Shown: positions 1 to 7,861 of the stretch, in pieces
Layout: each line of letters opens with the position of its first letter
Position numbering within the stretch: the stretch's first letter is position 1
Notes under the pieces: model-generated
The model's database searches: none
What the model saw: only the letters and a program-made list of their open reading frames with translations
What the model was told of the DNA's origin: nothing
From: Cloacimonetes bacterium UBA4175
GTDB taxonomy: Bacteria; Cloacimonadota; Cloacimonadia; Cloacimonadales; Cloacimonadaceae
DNA: 21,931 nt
Assembly (NCBI GenBank): GCA_002379855.1
Contig: DFUX01000039.1
Coordinates: 1 to 21,931 of the forward strand
Direction of reading: 5' to 3'
Translations under genes and position numbers: made by a program

Positions 1-2457
1 TCGGGCACAATCCTGACCAGCGCCGGATTGTCAGACGCTTTCTTTGCCAGGATCGCGGTTCCGCCTCTGACCCTGCTTTCCCCCAATGGAGGGGAGACTT
101 ATGCCGCGGCTTCATCCCAGGCCATCACCTGGACGGCCAACGGGGTGAACACCGTGCATCTGGATTACACCCTGGATGGAGGAACAACGTGGACGACGAT
201 CACCAGCGCGCCCGTAAGCGCTGGTCTGGGAAGCTATGACTGGGTATTGCCAAACTCTTCCAGCAACCAGGCTTTGGTGCGGGTGAGAAACTCGGTGGAC
301 TCAGCTGTATTTGATGTCTCGGATACCTATTTCAGCATCTATTTGGCCGATGTCGCGCCAAATGCACCTTCAAACCTTGTGGTGGCGGTGGTGTCGTCCA
401 GTCAGATCGACCTTAGCTGGACGGATAACTCGGATAACGAACTTCAATTTAAGATAGAAAGAAAAACCGGTTCCTCGGGCACTTGGGCGCAGATCGGCAC
501 AGTTGATGCCAATACCACATCGTTTTCCAACACAGGCCTCAGCCAGAATACCACCTATTACTACCGGGTGCGGGCCAGCAACCAGGCGGGAAACTCAGGT
601 TACTCCAATGAAGCCAACGGGACTACGCCCTACGCTACTCCTGGAGCGCCTTCGGGTTTAACGGCCACGCCGATTTCCTCCAGCAAGATAAGGATCAATT
701 GGACCGATAATTCCAACATCGAGACCGGTTTTAAGGTCGAGCGCAAAACAGGCTCTTCCGGAACCTGGTCTCAGATTGCCATCGTGGGCGCCAACATCAC
801 CACCTACACCAATAGCAGCCTGAGCCAAAACACCACCTACTTCTACCGGGTGCGGGCATACAACAACACAGTAAACTCGGCATATTCCAATGAGGCCAGC
901 GCTACCACCCCATACGCCACTCCAGCCGCGCCCTCCAACCTGACAGCGACCGCGGTTTCCACTTCCCAGATCGATCTGACCTGGACCGATAATTCGGGTG
1001 TGGAAACAGGTGTCAAGATCGAGAGGAAGACCGGAAGCTCCGGCACCTGGGCCCAGATCGCGACCGTGGGAGCCAACGTGACAGCCTATTCAAATAACGG
1101 CCTTACACACGGCACCACATACTACTACCGCGTGAGAGCCTACAACGTTAACGTCAATTCCGTGTATTCCAACGAAACCTACGCCACTACGCTTGTCGCC
1201 ACGCTGGAAGCCCCCGGATCTTTGACCGCCTCGCCTGTCTCCGTTACCGGCATCGAACTTCAATGGGTTGACAATTCTACGGAAGAAAGCGGGTTCCAAG
1301 TGGAGCGTAAAACAGAGGTGGAATCAGAATGGAACGAGATAGCCCAAGTGCCCGCCAATAGCACTTCATATACAGACGAGTTGCCTGCCTGGTCTCAGAC
1401 CATCAGCTATCGGGTGAGGGCTTTCAATGACATAACTGTCTCGGATTATTCAAATACCGCCAGCGTGGTGCCGCTTACCGCGCCTCAGGCGGCTTTCACC
1501 GCCACTCCTGTTTCTGGCTCCGCTCCACTCACGGTGCAGTTTACGGATCAGTCCACCGCCGGAACGGGGAGCATTGTCTCATGGCATTGGGATTTTGGCG
1601 ATGGTGGGAGTTCGGAGGAGGCAAATCCGCTTTACACCTACCAAAATCCCGGGCTTTACACGGTTAGCTTGACTGTGATTGACAGCTATCAAAACACTGA
1701 TGTTTTGACCCAGACAGACTGTATTACCGTGCTTTCCGATGCCCCCAATCTCGAGTTGCTGAGCCCCGCCAGCATAGACTTTGGCACCCTGGCCATCGAC
1801 TCCGTGTCGCCCTATCAACCGGTGGTTATCAGGAACACCGGTTTAACCGACCTGCATATCTCGGAGGTTAATTTTGTCTCCGCTTCCGGGCAGTTTGAGA
1901 TTATGGCGTGGCAGAGTGGCATGAGCATTGCTCCGGGAGCCACGGATTCTCTCTTTGTGCGCTACGCGCCCCAGAGCGTGGGCGATGCCGCGGATTTCCT
2001 GCAGATACTGAACGATTCCGCCAACCAGCCCGATTGCAGGATCCAGCTTCTGGGCAAAGCGATCCTGCCTGTGCCGCTTCCTCCCGCCAATCTGCAGATC
2101 GGAATTCAGGGGGTGAATACCGTACTCTCCTGGGATCCGGTTACCCAAAACACGGCCGGGGGCCCCATCGTTACAGATTATTACTTTGTATATACAAGCG
2201 CTATGGATCCTCAGCAAGGATTCATCTTCCACGGCCTCACCCCAGATTGCGCTTACACTCATTCCCACGTGTTGCTGGTGGAGCCCAGGGTGTTTTACAA
2301 GGTCAAGGCTGTGGTGCTGAACCAGGCGGTAAAATCTACGGCACCCTCCAAAGACGCGTTGGATCTCTATCTGAAAGATCACCTGAAGCCCGGCATGAGC
2401 GAATCAGAAGTGAGCCAGGTGCTCGATTCTGCCGGGAAGCTGTATCTGAATAAATAG
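1..2457 (+). CDS. Multidomain surface/secreted protein with FN3, PKD and choice-of-anchor domains (5' partial)
   Basis: The frame is open to the first base of the window, so the true N-terminus lies upstream and the TTG at 28 is not a convincing start. Counting from that TTG, a Ser/Thr-rich Kre9/Knh1-like Ig domain (SPNGGETY) spans about residues 14-105. Four fibronectin type III repeats of almost exactly 94 residues follow (112-486). A PKD domain with WDFGDGG lies at about 487-570, a choice-of-anchor D/ASPM-SPD2-Hydin domain (IDFGTL...VIRNTG) at 572-680, and a degenerate FN3-like domain at 685-765. Such architectures belong to exported adhesins, polymer-binding proteins or modular hydrolases; no catalytic domain is visible in this part. 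The C-terminus ends in a short charged helix-like tail, with no recognisable Por/FlgD-type sorting domain. Function is unassigned. The gene is convergent with the receptor/lipoprotein pair downstream. Confidence 0.85.
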   Translation, partial: SGTILTSAGLSDAFFARIAVPPLTLLSPNGGETYAAASSQAITWTANGVNTVHLDYTLDGGTTWTTITSAPVSAGLGSYDWVLPNSSSNQALVRVRNSVDSAVFDVSDTYFSIYLADVAPNAPSNLVVAVVSSSQIDLSWTDNSDNELQFKIERKTGSSGTWAQIGTVDANTTSFSNTGLSQNTTYYYRVRASNQAGNSGYSNEANGTTPYATPGAPSGLTATPISSSKIRINWTDNSNIETGFKVERKTGSSGTWSQIAIVGANITTYTNSSLSQNTTYFYRVRAYNNTVNSAYSNEASATTPYATPAAPSNLTATAVSTSQIDLTWTDNSGVETGVKIERKTGSSGTWAQIATVGANVTAYSNNGLTHGTTYYYRVRAYNVNVNSVYSNETYATTLVATLEAPGSLTASPVSVTGIELQWVDNSTEESGFQVERKTEVESEWNEIAQVPANSTSYTDELPAWSQTISYRVRAFNDITVSDYSNTASVVPLTAPQAAFTATPVSGSAPLTVQFTDQSTAGTGSIVSWHWDFGDGGSSEEANPLYTYQNPGLYTVSLTVIDSYQNTDVLTQTDCITVLSDAPNLELLSPASIDFGTLAIDSVSPYQPVVIRNTGLTDLHISEVNFVSASGQFEIMAWQSGMSIAPGATDSLFVRYAPQSVGDAADFLQILNDSANQPDCRIQLLGKAILPVPLPPANLQIGIQGVNTVLSWDPVTQNTAGGPIVTDYYFVYTSAMDPQQGFIFHGLTPDCAYTHSHVLLVEPRVFYKVKAVVLNQAVKSTAPSKDALDLYLKDHLKPGMSESEVSQVLDSAGKLYLNK
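361..1485 (+). repeat. Four tandem FN3-encoding repeats, 282-bp unit
   Basis: Equivalent positions recur at 361, 643, 925 and 1207, exactly 282 bp (94 codons) apart; the fourth copy runs to about 1485. The first three copies share the near-identical peptide ERKTGSSGTW and a strand ending in YYRVRA, including similar codons. The fourth copy is more diverged (ERKTEVESEW, ISYRVRA). This pattern indicates intragenic duplication with the first three copies younger or homogenised. It is protein-domain repetition, not a CRISPR-like array. Confidence 0.9.
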
Positions 2458-2532
2458 CGGTTCTTGTGGTTTCCCCGAGCTTTGCCTCTCATGTCTCCCT
2501 CATTTGCTGGCAAAGGTCGGGGAAGTATCATC

Positions 2533-2569
2533 CTTAGGTCATCCTTATAAAAGTTAAGGATGACCTAAG
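2533..2569. terminator. Perfect 15-bp inverted repeat between convergent genes (possible bidirectional terminator)
   Basis: The left arm cttaggtcatcctta (2533-2547) is exactly complementary to the right arm taaggatgacctaag (2555-2569), leaving a 7-nt loop. It lies 75 bp after the stop of the + strand surface protein and 62 bp beyond the stop of the - strand lipoprotein. That is where a shared terminator is expected. No long T tract follows on either strand, so classic Rho-independent function is uncertain. It is part of a larger 11-nt-periodic repeat described in the findings. Confidence 0.5.
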
Positions 2570-2631
2570 CTTGACCCAAGGTTGTCCAAGGGATGCAAAT
2601 GAGGGCCAAATAACGGGCCGGAGGGTTTAAC

Positions 2632-3573
2632 TCATTTGCAGATTGTGACATACATCACACCGCCACTGGCAGAACCAAAATAACCAAGAGCGTTGTGGAC
2701 TCCCCCGTAGAGGTAGCCTTCGGGCATATTGACGTAGCTGTAATAGTTGTCGTCCAAGATGTAGGACTTTATCCTGTAGCGCCCGTAGAATATAAAGACT
2801 TGGCCATAATCCCTTAGCATGATGTAGTTGTCTGGCAGGCCTTGCTGAGGCTTTGAGCTGAACCTGCCGGCCATGCTGATCCTGCGGATGGTTTCTCCGC
2901 TTGAGTTGTACGTCTCTTCCATAGAAGCATCCGGATGTACCATACCCATGATCTGGGTGGTATATTCCAGATCTGTGCTAAACTCTTCCAAACAATAGAA
3001 TTCGCTGAAGAAATTATAGTCTCCGGCGATCTGTCCGGTGTTGAGCACCAGGGGGAAGTCACTGTCTATCCTGTTGAAGGGCATTTGGTTTTGGGTCTGC
3101 TCATCGAACGAGTAGCCCTCTCCATCAGCATTGTTACCATACACGTCTGTTTCCAGCGTAATGGCCTGGGGTACTGTGGTTTCTGCCCAAATTACGGATT
3201 GATAGCCGGGAATCCTCGCTTCGATCCGGTAGCGATGCTCCGCTTCTATCAAGCGCTGTTCCGGATCCAGATAGGCGGGCAGGATTCCCGCCATGCCAGG
3301 CTGCAGCGTGAACTCCTGGCCGGAGGTCAGATCGCGCAGGGTTATTTCCGCGTCGGTTACAAAGATCTGCAGATAGTTGAAGTCTTCAATCTCCGAACTG
3401 CGGGTCAGATACACCGGATGCTCCTCGTTCAGCGGTTGCCCTGCCACCAGCAGAGCCGCAAGCGAGTAAACCTCGCCTTTGAAGCGCGGGCCGGAGGTTG
3501 ATTCACAGGAAAGCAGGAGGAGCATGGCAAAGAGAGCCAGAAGCAGTAAGATTTTTCTCATGATTTTTACCAT
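2632..3573 (-). CDS. DUF4249-like lipoprotein, partner of TonB-dependent receptor
   Basis: A predicted lipoprotein of 313 residues. A short basic n-region (MRKI) and a leucine-rich core end in the lipobox LLSC, placing the lipidated Cys at residue 23 (19 if the second Met, at 3561, is used). The body shows the DUF4249 pattern: an early strand in which a named transport or ligand feature is described (ITLRDLTSG), then a peptidase-regulatory-like beta-rich half (YRIEARIPGYQSVIWAETTVP), then a longer C-terminal domain. DUF4249 proteins are typically encoded directly beside TonB-dependent receptors, and here the start overlaps the receptor stop by 7 nt. The substrate cannot be read from sequence. 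The start at 3573 fits the overlap; the ATG at 3561 is equally compatible with the signal peptide, and neither has a strong Shine-Dalgarno. The DUF4249 assignment is by eye; lipoprotein status is the firmer part. Confidence 0.7.
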   Translation of the reverse strand: MVKIMRKILLLLALFAMLLLLSCESTSGPRFKGEVYSLAALLVAGQPLNEEHPVYLTRSSEIEDFNYLQIFVTDAEITLRDLTSGQEFTLQPGMAGILPAYLDPEQRLIEAEHRYRIEARIPGYQSVIWAETTVPQAITLETDVYGNNADGEGYSFDEQTQNQMPFNRIDSDFPLVLNTGQIAGDYNFFSEFYCLEEFSTDLEYTTQIMGMVHPDASMEETYNSSGETIRRISMAGRFSSKPQQGLPDNYIMLRDYGQVFIFYGRYRIKSYILDDNYYSYVNMPEGYLYGGVHNALGYFGSASGGVMYVTICK

Positions 3574-5888
3574 TGCACGTTGATGCCCACAAAGGGTAAA
3601 AAGGGAAACTGGGTACTGTCGTTATGCTTCAGCAGCAGACCGTCTTCTTCCAAGGTCAGAAAGTAGCTGCGGGAGCCGACGTTTTTGCGGTTGAACACGT
3701 TGATCACCTCAAGATACGGTTCGATGGAGCCCCACTTGGTGATCCACTCATATTTGGTGCTAAGATCGAGGCGGATATAGGCTGGCAGCCTTTCTTTGTC
3801 TGAATAGCTGTAGATGATCTGAAAATCCTCGCCGTCAAAGTAGATGCGTTCAGGGAGGGAGGTCGGCTGGCCTGTATTGTAGCTGAAGTTGACACCCAGC
3901 TTGAGATCGGCGCCAAACACCTGAAACCCGCTATTCTGGCTCACATTGAATGTTTCCACCAATGAAATGGCGTGGGTGCGGTCGTAGCGGGGATAGAAGT
4001 ATTCGCTTTGGCCAGTGGCGGGATTGATGTTGGTGCCCTCCATTTTCCTACGGGTTTGGCTGAGCGTGTAGCCGATAAAGCCCTGCAGTCCCCGCCAATC
4101 GTTGCGGAGCATCAGGTCAACCCCATAGGTGTGGCCTTTGCCCACATGAAACACATCTGCCAGGGTGCCGGTGTCGTTGCTCCAGCTAAATTCGGTGGCT
4201 ATGTTGTATTGCAGCAGGTTGTTATAGCTCTTGTAATAGGTTTCCAGATCAAAGTTGAAGAAGCGGCTCAACTCACGCTTGTAACCCAGAATGTAATGAG
4301 CGGAAAGGCCTGGATCAAGGCTTCCATCCAAAGGAATCCACACATCCATGGGAGTGCTTATTTCCATGGACAACAAAGTCAGATACTGGTGATAGAGGCC
4401 ATAGTTCAAATACACGCTTTCCCCATCGCGCAGGCGGCGACGCAAGGACAGGCGCGGCTCCAGGTTGACATAGGCGGCATCCGGCGCTTGAGAGGGACGC
4501 ACTGAGAGTGTCTGGTACAGGTTTGCCCGCAAGCCGGGCTGCAGGGTCCAGTAGCCGTCTATCTCCCAAACCTCCTGCAGGAAAGCCGCCGCGGTGAGAG
4601 ATGAGACCTCCACGTCGGGCAGCGCGTTCTGCTGGAACTGATAGCTGGTGCCCATCTTCAGCCAGATGTTGTTCCATTTCAGTTCCAGGCCTCCATCCAG
4701 CAGATGCCGGTTGTTCGGTTTCCAACTGAGGAGGGCTTTGGCGGTGAGGTCGTGGATGCCGTTTTTGCGTTCCACGGTTGTTTCGCCCTCTTTATTGTTC
4801 TGGCCGAAGTTGTTGGTGAATTCGCTGCCAGCCAGCACAAACTGGGAAAACAGGCGGGGACTGAAAAGATGTACCCACTGGGTAGTAAAAGTCTTGTTCC
4901 CCCATGCCAAATCCAGGACGGGGCCATAATCGAAACTGAGATCGTCCCTGCCAAAATATGTGCTGAAGCTCAGTTTGTCCTTGTCTCCCAAATCCCAGTT
5001 CAATTTGAAGTGGCCATCGTAAAAATAGTAATCCGGCAGTTCGTCGTAGAAGGCCTTGAGCAGCTCCACATAGGTTCTGCGTATGGAGCCCATATAGGAG
5101 CCTCTTTGCGAACCAATTTTCCAGGGGCCCTCCAAGGTCGCAGAGGATGAGATCAGGCTCCAGCGGGCCACTCCCTGGTGATGCACGCGGTTGCCCTGCC
5201 GGTTGAGCACGTCCAGCACGGAAGACATCCTGCCGCCATACTTGGCCGGATATCCGCCTTTTATCAGTTCCACGCTTTCCACGGCATCGGTGTTGAAGGT
5301 GCTGAAGATGCCGCCAAAGTGGTTGGGATTGTACACGTCGATGTCATCCAGCAGGATCAGGTTTTGATCGGGAGAACCGCCCCGGACATAGAGTCCGGAA
5401 GAAAAATCGGAGATCGGGGCCACGCCGGGCAGGGTGAGGACCGCGCGGAAGATATCGGCTTCCACCGGAGAAACCACGCTCTGGATGTCTTCACTGCCCC
5501 TGTGGATAGTGCCGGTGCGGATTTGAGGACCTTCATAGGTGGCTTCCGCCGTGGCGCTCACCACCACCTTGCTAAGCTCCACCGAACTCTTATCCAGGCT
5601 GACATTGACCACGGCGTCCGGGGAATGATCGCTTACCTCAAATTCCACGCTTTTAGGCAGGCTCGAAATCTGGCTGAACTGCAGGGTGTATCGCCCGGGC
5701 TCTTTGAGCGTGATCACATAGTAGCCTTTTCTGTTTGTCTGACCGCCTATGCCCGTTCCGGCTACAACTACATTAACGTATTGCATCGGTTCGGCGCTGT
5801 CGGACCGGGTCACAAAACCGCTGACAGTGGCCGCAAAGGCACTGGCGCAAAGCAGCAGGCAAAATAGGGTTGCAGTTAATCGGAGCAT
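3567..5888 (-). CDS. TonB-dependent outer-membrane receptor with N-terminal carboxypeptidase-regulatory-like domain
   Basis: From the ATG at 5888 the protein has about 773 residues: a signal peptide (MLRLTATLFCLLLCASAFA), then a carboxypeptidase-regulatory-like beta-sandwich (about 22-95). A TonB plug follows with the hallmark SGLYVRGGSPDQNLILLDD and SVELIKGGYPAKYGGRMSSV (about 130-225), then a long beta-barrel ending in aromatic V-Q-W. It should import a ligand across the outer membrane using TonB energy; the ligand is unknown. A longer reading frame starts at a TTG at 5918, but AGGAAA sits 3-4 nt before the ATG at 5888 and the signal peptide begins there, so 5888 is preferred. No tonB, exbB or exbD is nearby. 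The downstream lipoprotein overlaps it by 7 nt, so the two are probably co-transcribed. It is not SusC-like in length (SusC proteins are usually near 1000 residues). Confidence 0.9.
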   Translation of the reverse strand: MLRLTATLFCLLLCASAFAATVSGFVTRSDSAEPMQYVNVVVAGTGIGGQTNRKGYYVITLKEPGRYTLQFSQISSLPKSVEFEVSDHSPDAVVNVSLDKSSVELSKVVVSATAEATYEGPQIRTGTIHRGSEDIQSVVSPVEADIFRAVLTLPGVAPISDFSSGLYVRGGSPDQNLILLDDIDVYNPNHFGGIFSTFNTDAVESVELIKGGYPAKYGGRMSSVLDVLNRQGNRVHHQGVARWSLISSSATLEGPWKIGSQRGSYMGSIRRTYVELLKAFYDELPDYYFYDGHFKLNWDLGDKDKLSFSTYFGRDDLSFDYGPVLDLAWGNKTFTTQWVHLFSPRLFSQFVLAGSEFTNNFGQNNKEGETTVERKNGIHDLTAKALLSWKPNNRHLLDGGLELKWNNIWLKMGTSYQFQQNALPDVEVSSLTAAAFLQEVWEIDGYWTLQPGLRANLYQTLSVRPSQAPDAAYVNLEPRLSLRRRLRDGESVYLNYGLYHQYLTLLSMEISTPMDVWIPLDGSLDPGLSAHYILGYKRELSRFFNFDLETYYKSYNNLLQYNIATEFSWSNDTGTLADVFHVGKGHTYGVDLMLRNDWRGLQGFIGYTLSQTRRKMEGTNINPATGQSEYFYPRYDRTHAISLVETFNVSQNSGFQVFGADLKLGVNFSYNTGQPTSLPERIYFDGEDFQIIYSYSDKERLPAYIRLDLSTKYEWITKWGSIEPYLEVINVFNRKNVGSRSYFLTLEEDGLLLKHNDSTQFPFLPFVGINVQW

Positions 5889-6109
5889 AGTTTCCTGATC
5901 TTCTTTTCTTTTTTTCAAGCAAAGCTGATTTCAAGCAGTAGCAGTCAACCCATAATCGTAATACCAGCGATTGCTGTCCCGTTGATTTTCAGCTACTGTT
6001 GGGGAGGAGTGTCATCTGGGGATAAAAAGGAGATGAGCAAACAGGGGCAAAAAAGAAGAGCCGGAATCACTTCCGGCTGCTCCTTGTATCACAAAAGCCT
6101 TGTCGGCTG
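5889..6109. other. Intergenic region upstream of the TonB receptor
   Basis: This stretch separates the receptor start from the 3' end of the housekeeping operon. It holds the terminator at 6049-6078 and, downstream of it on the - strand, about 160 nt that must include the receptor promoter. I see only weak sigma70-like matches there and no operator palindrome or riboswitch fold I can support. The + strand frame crossing it (5982-6206) shows no family resemblance and runs through the terminator hairpin, so it is not annotated. Confidence 0.5.
6049..6078 (-). terminator. Rho-independent terminator of the housekeeping operon
   Basis: On the - strand the stem agccggaa / ttccggct (6059-6078) with a 4-nt loop is followed, after CTTC, by a run of six T (6054-6049). 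This is a standard intrinsic terminator in the correct orientation for transcripts coming from the S41 protease gene. It lies 32 nt past the stop of the small ORF at 6110-6229 and about 180 nt past the protease stop. It separates the operon from the TonB receptor unit. Confidence 0.8.
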
Positions 6110-6229
6110 TCAGTTCAATACCATTTTGGAAGGTTTTCTTCCCGATTTGTTACATTCGGTTATCACCTCGATCTTGTCGCCTTTGACCAGCAGGAGAATT
6201 CTGTAAAGAGACTTTGATATAAACATCAT
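6110..6229 (-). CDS. Possible 39-residue small protein at the end of the operon
   Basis: An ATG-ATG start at 6229/6226 is preceded by GGAAA at a usable distance from the second ATG. The frame runs 39 codons to TGA at 6110. It begins 30 nt after the protease stop and ends 32 nt before the terminator, so it fills the gap between them. The predicted peptide has a hydrophobic stretch (YRILLLV) followed by KGDKIEVITECNKSGRK and a basic tail, with codons like those of neighbouring genes. I recognise no family. It could equally be a chance ORF in a 3' UTR; only conservation in related genomes would settle it. Confidence 0.3.
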   Translation of the reverse strand: MMFISKSLYRILLLVKGDKIEVITECNKSGRKPSKMVLN

Positions 6230-6259
6230 TTTCCATATGACAAGGCAGCAGTGGCAGGC

Positions 6260-7861
6260 CTATCGTTTCCTGCTCTGCTCCGCCACATGGGCAAACATGG
6301 CCTCGAGGGTGTCAAAACGGTTGAAAAGGTCGATGGCTGCCTGTAACTGTCTATCCATGGTGATGGTGACTTTGTAAGCTTCCTGGTCGCCGTATGCTTT
6401 GCGCAGCAACTCGCTTTTCAGCATGGTGCGGATATAGGTGTCCGCGCTGTCCAGATCGGCTTGGGTGTATTTAATATCCAGGGATTTGGCATATCCGAGA
6501 AAGCGTTGCATCAGTGAATCGGTGATCTTGATATCTTTCTCCACGGTATGGTCGTGTTCCACCATGTAATCCACGGTGAAGTTGAAGAAAGCGTTCTTGC
6601 GGCGCAGTTCGGCGCCAAACTGGGTCAGCAGGTCAGATTCTGTTTCGATATCGGGAGTGATGCCTCCGCCGCCGAAGACCTCGCGTTTGTTGACCGTGTA
6701 ATAGACCTGCTTCTTGTTTTTCTCGGCCTCAGCCTCCTGCTCGCTCTCGCTCACTTCCTCGCCTTTGAGCAGTTTGTCGTTGCTCAGTTTGTGGATGCAG
6801 CGTCCCGATTTGATGTAGTAATAGGCGTTGGTGATCTTGATGCCGTTGCCATTGGCAAGAGGGAAAAGCTGTTGCACGCTGCCCTTGCCAAAAGTCGGTT
6901 TGCCCATCACCAGTCCCTTGTCCCAGTCCTGGATCGATCCAGCGAAGATCTCGGAGGCGCTGGCAGAGGCTTCGTTGACAAGCACCACGATGGGATAGTT
7001 GCGGCTCTTGGTCTCAAAGCGGGTGAAATGCTGACGGTTTGCCACAGCGGCGCGGCCTTTGGTTTCCACCACCAGTTTGCCTTTGCCGATGAATTCGTTC
7101 ACGGTGTCCACAGCCTGATCCAGCAATCCGCCGGGATTCCAGCGCAGATCGATGATCAGACCGCGGATGTTTTCCTCTTCCAGCGAATTCAGAGCGGCGC
7201 GCAGTTCCCGCACGGTGTTCTCGCTGAACTGGCTCATGCGGATGTAACCCACGCCGTTGTCCAGTTTGAAGTAGTAGGGAACGCTTTTGATCTTGATGGT
7301 TTCGCGGGTGATCTTGAACTCCAGGGGATTGGAAACGCCGGGGCGGCTGATCGTTATGATCACAGTGGTGCCCACTTCGCCGCGCATGTGTTTGATCGCT
7401 TCGTCAGTGCTGAATCCAACTACATTTATATCGTTGACGCGGATGATCCTGTCACCGGCAGTGATGCCCATGCGGTAAGCCGGAGTGCCTTCGATGGGGG
7501 AGATGACCGTGATGTAGTCTCCCACCTTGTCGATCTGGATACCCAGGCCTCCAAAGGAGCCTTTTGTGGCGGTGGTAAATTCTTCGAATTCGGCTTTTGT
7601 AAAGTAGGTGGTGTGGGGATCCGTGGAGCCCAACATGCCGATGATGGCAGCCTTGATCAGTTCTTCGTCGTTAAGATTGGTAACATAGTTCTGTTTCAAC
7701 TTGTTCAGGACATCGCTAAACAAACCCAACTGGGAATACAGGTCGCTGCCGCCGCTGCTGTTCTGGGCAAATGCCGAGGTGGCTCCAAACAGCATGATGG
7801 CAGCAAGGATCCAGACGATGGCTATGGTTATTAAAGCTGTTTTCTGTTTTTTATCGTTCAC
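6260..7861 (-). CDS. S41-family C-terminal processing peptidase (CtpA/Prc type)
   Basis: A 533-residue periplasmic serine protease that trims the C-termini of envelope proteins. An N-terminal hydrophobic segment (about 9-32) serves as signal or anchor. The PDZ domain (about 102-175) begins at GGLGIQI, and the S41 core has IDLRWNPGGLLDQAV (237-251). The catalytic dyad is Ser301 in the ASASASEIFAG block and Lys326 in GKPTFGKGSVQQ, with the 25-residue spacing known from E. coli Prc. Residues 366-384 form an acidic Glu-rich insertion, and about 130 C-terminal residues are helical. The start is GTG at 7861, with AGGAG 6 nt upstream. It overlaps the tmk stop as GTGA, indicating translational coupling. 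It is the last large gene before the operon terminator. Confidence 0.93.
   Translation of the reverse strand: MNDKKQKTALITIAIVWILAAIMLFGATSAFAQNSSGGSDLYSQLGLFSDVLNKLKQNYVTNLNDEELIKAAIIGMLGSTDPHTTYFTKAEFEEFTTATKGSFGGLGIQIDKVGDYITVISPIEGTPAYRMGITAGDRIIRVNDINVVGFSTDEAIKHMRGEVGTTVIITISRPGVSNPLEFKITRETIKIKSVPYYFKLDNGVGYIRMSQFSENTVRELRAALNSLEEENIRGLIIDLRWNPGGLLDQAVDTVNEFIGKGKLVVETKGRAAVANRQHFTRFETKSRNYPIVVLVNEASASASEIFAGSIQDWDKGLVMGKPTFGKGSVQQLFPLANGNGIKITNAYYYIKSGRCIHKLSNDKLLKGEEVSESEQEAEAEKNKKQVYYTVNKREVFGGGGITPDIETESDLLTQFGAELRRKNAFFNFTVDYMVEHDHTVEKDIKITDSLMQRFLGYAKSLDIKYTQADLDSADTYIRTMLKSELLRKAYGDQEAYKVTITMDRQLQAAIDLFNRFDTLEAMFAHVAEQSRKR

Noticed and set aside
361..1485. Regular spaced repeats as a possible CRISPR array
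   Set aside because: The units are 282 bp, coding throughout, and translate to fibronectin type III domains.
3567..5918. Longer TonB receptor start (TTG at 5918)
   Set aside because: The signal peptide and a good AGGAAA ribosome site both point to the ATG at 5888.
5982..6206. 74-codon + strand ORF in the receptor/operon gap
   Set aside because: It reads through the terminator hairpin, overlaps the better supported small - strand ORF, and its peptide resembles nothing known.
6110..6229. Ribosomal protein L33 or other zinc-ribbon identity for the small ORF
   Set aside because: KGDKIEVITECN superficially recalls L33, but there is only one Cys and the C-terminal ribbon is absent.
6548..7834. 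Long + strand open frame opposite the S41 protease
   Set aside because: It lies wholly antisense to a gene with intact catalytic motifs, its product is His/Asp/Val-rich shadow sequence, and no family is recognisable. The same applies to the + strand frames at 10902-11879, 13945-14877, 17316-18113 and 19366-20181.
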